This document shows positions 12,298 to 14,180 of a stretch of DNA of 14,180 nucleotides, piece after piece; positions within the stretch are counted from its first letter, which is position 1; the number at the start of each line of letters is the position of its first letter. A program made the position numbers and the translations under genes. Under the pieces are notes generated by a model that saw only the letters and a program-made list of their open reading frames with translations, was not told where the DNA came from and did no database searches. This DNA comes from Bacteroidales bacterium (lineage in GTDB: Bacteria; Bacteroidota; Bacteroidia; Bacteroidales; Tenuifilaceae): NCBI GenBank assembly GCA_008933525.1, contig WBUV01000031.1, forward strand, positions 1-14,180. The letters are read 5' to 3'.

Positions 12298-14180
12298 ATG
12301 TTTAAGTTAACGATAAATATTACCTCTTTTCAACCGAAACGATTACTAAACGTTCTCGTACTCTTTATTTTTTTTGTTTCTTCTAGCGTTGTTTCTGCGC
12401 AAACTCGAATGGTGGTCGGCTTTGTTACGGATACATTGAATCAGCCTATTGCTGGGGCAAATATTGCCATTGAAGGAACCAATGTTGGAACCGCAACCGA
12501 CGATAATGGCCGATTCAAGCTGAACATTACCGAAAAGCACAATGTCATTATAAAAGTGTCCTATCTGGGCTATGAAACTGAATGGTTTACAGTGAATGCC
12601 AAGGATAAATCTGAATTTACCGAGCTCCATTTCAGGTTAAAACCCGAAACGCAAAGCATTGAAGGTGTATTTGTATCGGCAATTCAGCGCAGACAGGGCA
12701 ATATCGATAGGTTGAACGCAAAGGGTATCACTTTTATGCCCAACATATCGGGTAGTTTTGAGTCGTTACTAAAATCAATTCCTGGGGTTTCCTCCTCAAA
12801 CGAGCTGAGTTCGCAGTACTCGGTACGTGGTGGAAATTTTGATGAGAACTTGGTTTATGTGAACGATATTGAAATTTTCCGTCCATTCTTAATTCGTTCG
12901 GGTCAGCAGGAGGGGTTAAGTTTCATCAATCCTGATATGGTTTCATCCGTTGAGTTTTCGGCCGGTGCGTTTAACGCTGAGTTTGGCGATAAGATGTCGT
13001 CGGTGCTGAATGTTCATTACCGCAAACCAACATCGTACCAAACGGTAGCATCGGCAAGTTTGCTTGGTGCTGGTGTTACCACCGAGGGTGTTATGGCGAA
13101 TTCTAAGTTCTCGTTCATCACTGGAGTGCGATACAAAACATCGCAGTATATGCTCAGCACGCTTGATGTTAAGGGCGATTATACTCCAACCTATATAGAT
13201 TGGCAGGGTTTATTCAACTATCAACTTACACCTAAATTCTCAATTAGTTTGCTGGGTAACTATTCGGGTAATAGCTACCTGTTTGCTCCCGATGTCCGCG
13301 AAACTCGCTTCGGAATGTTTAGCAATACGCTACAGCTAAAGATATACTATGAGGGTCAGGAGGTGGATAAGTTCCAAACAGCAATGGGTGCACTTACGTT
13401 TGAGTATAAACCTACATCATCTACATCACTTAAACTATATTCGGCAAATTATATTAACTCCGAGCGTGAAACCTACGATTTGCTTGGACAATACTATTTG
13501 AATGAGTTAGATAACTCCTTAGGCTCATCGAGTTATGGCGATAGTTTGATTAACGTTGGAATTGGCGGTTTCCTGAATCACGCCCGTAACTACTTGGATG
13601 TTTATGTGAACTCAATTGGCCATATTGGACAGTACCAGTTTGGGAAATCGAAGTTGAAGTGGGGAATTCAGGCTCAAAAGGAACTTTTTGACGATGAGTT
13701 GGTGGAATGGGAGTTGATAGATTCCTCGGGCTATTCGCTACCATACAATGGCGAGCATGTTGGTTTGGCTTACGCCATTCGGTCCAATAATCGGTTCGAA
13801 TCGTTCCGCTCCTCGGGCTTTGCTCAGGTGGATTTGAATAATAACTTGGGCGATTTTAGAGTTCAAACAACATTGGGTTGTCGTGCATTTTACTGGGATT
13901 TTAACAACGAGTTTTTGATTAGCCCAAGGGGAAATATCTCCATTGTTCCGTTGGAGAATAAGAATTTGGAGTTTCATATATCATCGGGCATTTACTATCA
14001 ACCACCATTCTATAAGGAGTTACGTTTACCTAATGGGCAGTTGAATTATAGTATTAAATCGCAAAAATCAATACAGTATCTGCTTGGAGCAGAATACTAC
14101 TTTAAGGCATGGGGTAGCCCATTTAGGGTATCGGCGGAGTTATACTACAAGTCTCTTAAAAATCTTATCCCGTTTAAGTT
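12298..14180 (+). CDS. TonB-dependent receptor with carboxypeptidase-like N-terminal domain, 3' end outside the window
   Basis: This is an outer-membrane gated channel that imports a substrate using energy from TonB/ExbBD. The frame is open from the ATG at 12298 through the right edge (627 codons visible). Residues 1-34 are a signal peptide ending VVSA, cut before Gln35. Residues 38 to about 118 form a carboxypeptidase-regulatory-like beta domain (VVGFVTDTLNQPIAGANIAI, VSYLGYET). The plug runs from about 130 to 245 and shows the typical GSFESLLKSIPGV, YSVRGGNFDENLVYVNDIEI and SVEFSAGAFNAEFGDKMSSV segments. From about 250 the alternating strands of the 22-stranded barrel begin. About a quarter to a third of the protein is probably missing. 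No SusD partner is visible upstream, and the ligand is unknown. It diverges from the ArsC-like gene with 159 bp between starts. Confidence 0.95.
   Translation, partial: MFKLTINITSFQPKRLLNVLVLFIFFVSSSVVSAQTRMVVGFVTDTLNQPIAGANIAIEGTNVGTATDDNGRFKLNITEKHNVIIKVSYLGYETEWFTVNAKDKSEFTELHFRLKPETQSIEGVFVSAIQRRQGNIDRLNAKGITFMPNISGSFESLLKSIPGVSSSNELSSQYSVRGGNFDENLVYVNDIEIFRPFLIRSGQQEGLSFINPDMVSSVEFSAGAFNAEFGDKMSSVLNVHYRKPTSYQTVASASLLGAGVTTEGVMANSKFSFITGVRYKTSQYMLSTLDVKGDYTPTYIDWQGLFNYQLTPKFSISLLGNYSGNSYLFAPDVRETRFGMFSNTLQLKIYYEGQEVDKFQTAMGALTFEYKPTSSTSLKLYSANYINSERETYDLLGQYYLNELDNSLGSSSYGDSLINVGIGGFLNHARNYLDVYVNSIGHIGQYQFGKSKLKWGIQAQKELFDDELVEWELIDSSGYSLPYNGEHVGLAYAIRSNNRFESFRSSGFAQVDLNNNLGDFRVQTTLGCRAFYWDFNNEFLISPRGNISIVPLENKNLEFHISSGIYYQPPFYKELRLPNGQLNYSIKSQKSIQYLLGAEYYFKAWGSPFRVSAELYYKSLKNLIPFK

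Noticed and set aside
1..14180. tRNA or rRNA genes, prophage, insertion sequences
   Set aside because: No cloverleaf, rRNA core motif, transposase, integrase or phage structural gene was seen on either strand.

Overview
The window looks like a chromosomal segment of a Bacteroidota bacterium, probably Bacteroidales or a related marine or anaerobic order. The signs are a SusC-style TonB-dependent receptor with an N-terminal carboxypeptidase-like domain, a DUF3788 gene, a ferredoxin-type indolepyruvate oxidoreductase (anaerobic amino acid metabolism), start codons mostly without Shine-Dalgarno sequences, and promoters of the Bacteroides type (TTTG, about 20 bp, TAnnTTTG). No taxon name can be fixed from the sequence alone.

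Region 1 (1-6400, + strand) is a heavy-metal efflux operon. It holds the 3' part of a small His/Cys-rich protein (DUF6769-like), a CzcB/CusB-type lipoprotein adaptor with several His clusters, a CzcA/CusA-type RND pump and a TolC-type outer-membrane channel. The last two overlap by 8 bp. A perfect 14-bp hairpin closes the block. Together these form a tripartite pump that exports a metal cation across both membranes.

Region 2 (about 6420-8500) looks like an accessory insertion. It holds an unexplained, strongly structured and G-rich segment (a possible group II intron or other RNA remnant), a self-inhibited Fic AMP-transferase on the minus strand, and a DUF3788 gene on the minus strand. The fic promoter is a clean Bacteroides-type promoter, and two tandem copies of an 11-bp palindrome cover its -7 element and the start codon, which suggests a tightly repressed, perhaps self-regulated gene.

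Region 3 (8470-11190, minus strand) is the iorA-iorB operon for aryl-pyruvate oxidation to aryl-acetyl-CoA, with a terminator at 8467-8495. Its IorA lacks the usual C-terminal ferredoxin domain. The 450-bp upstream region holds a possible 25-codon leader ORF, rich in Phe and Tyr, whose stop codon lies in the loop of a hairpin, and a set of 10-bp repeats in inverted arrangement.

Region 4 (11187-12138, minus strand) has a YjbQ/UPF0047 protein and an ArsC/low-molecular-weight-phosphatase-like protein. In the latter the catalytic cysteine is a serine, and the second redox cysteine and the general-acid Asp also appear to be missing, so it is probably a pseudoenzyme. A 7-bp-periodic repeat tract separates the two genes. 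Region 5 (12298-end, + strand) is the first 627 codons of a TonB-dependent receptor that runs off the window.

The most notable leads are the degenerate ArsC-like protein, the fic operator array, and the structured segment at 6440-6611. I did not find a clear multi-gene novel system; most genes belong to known families.
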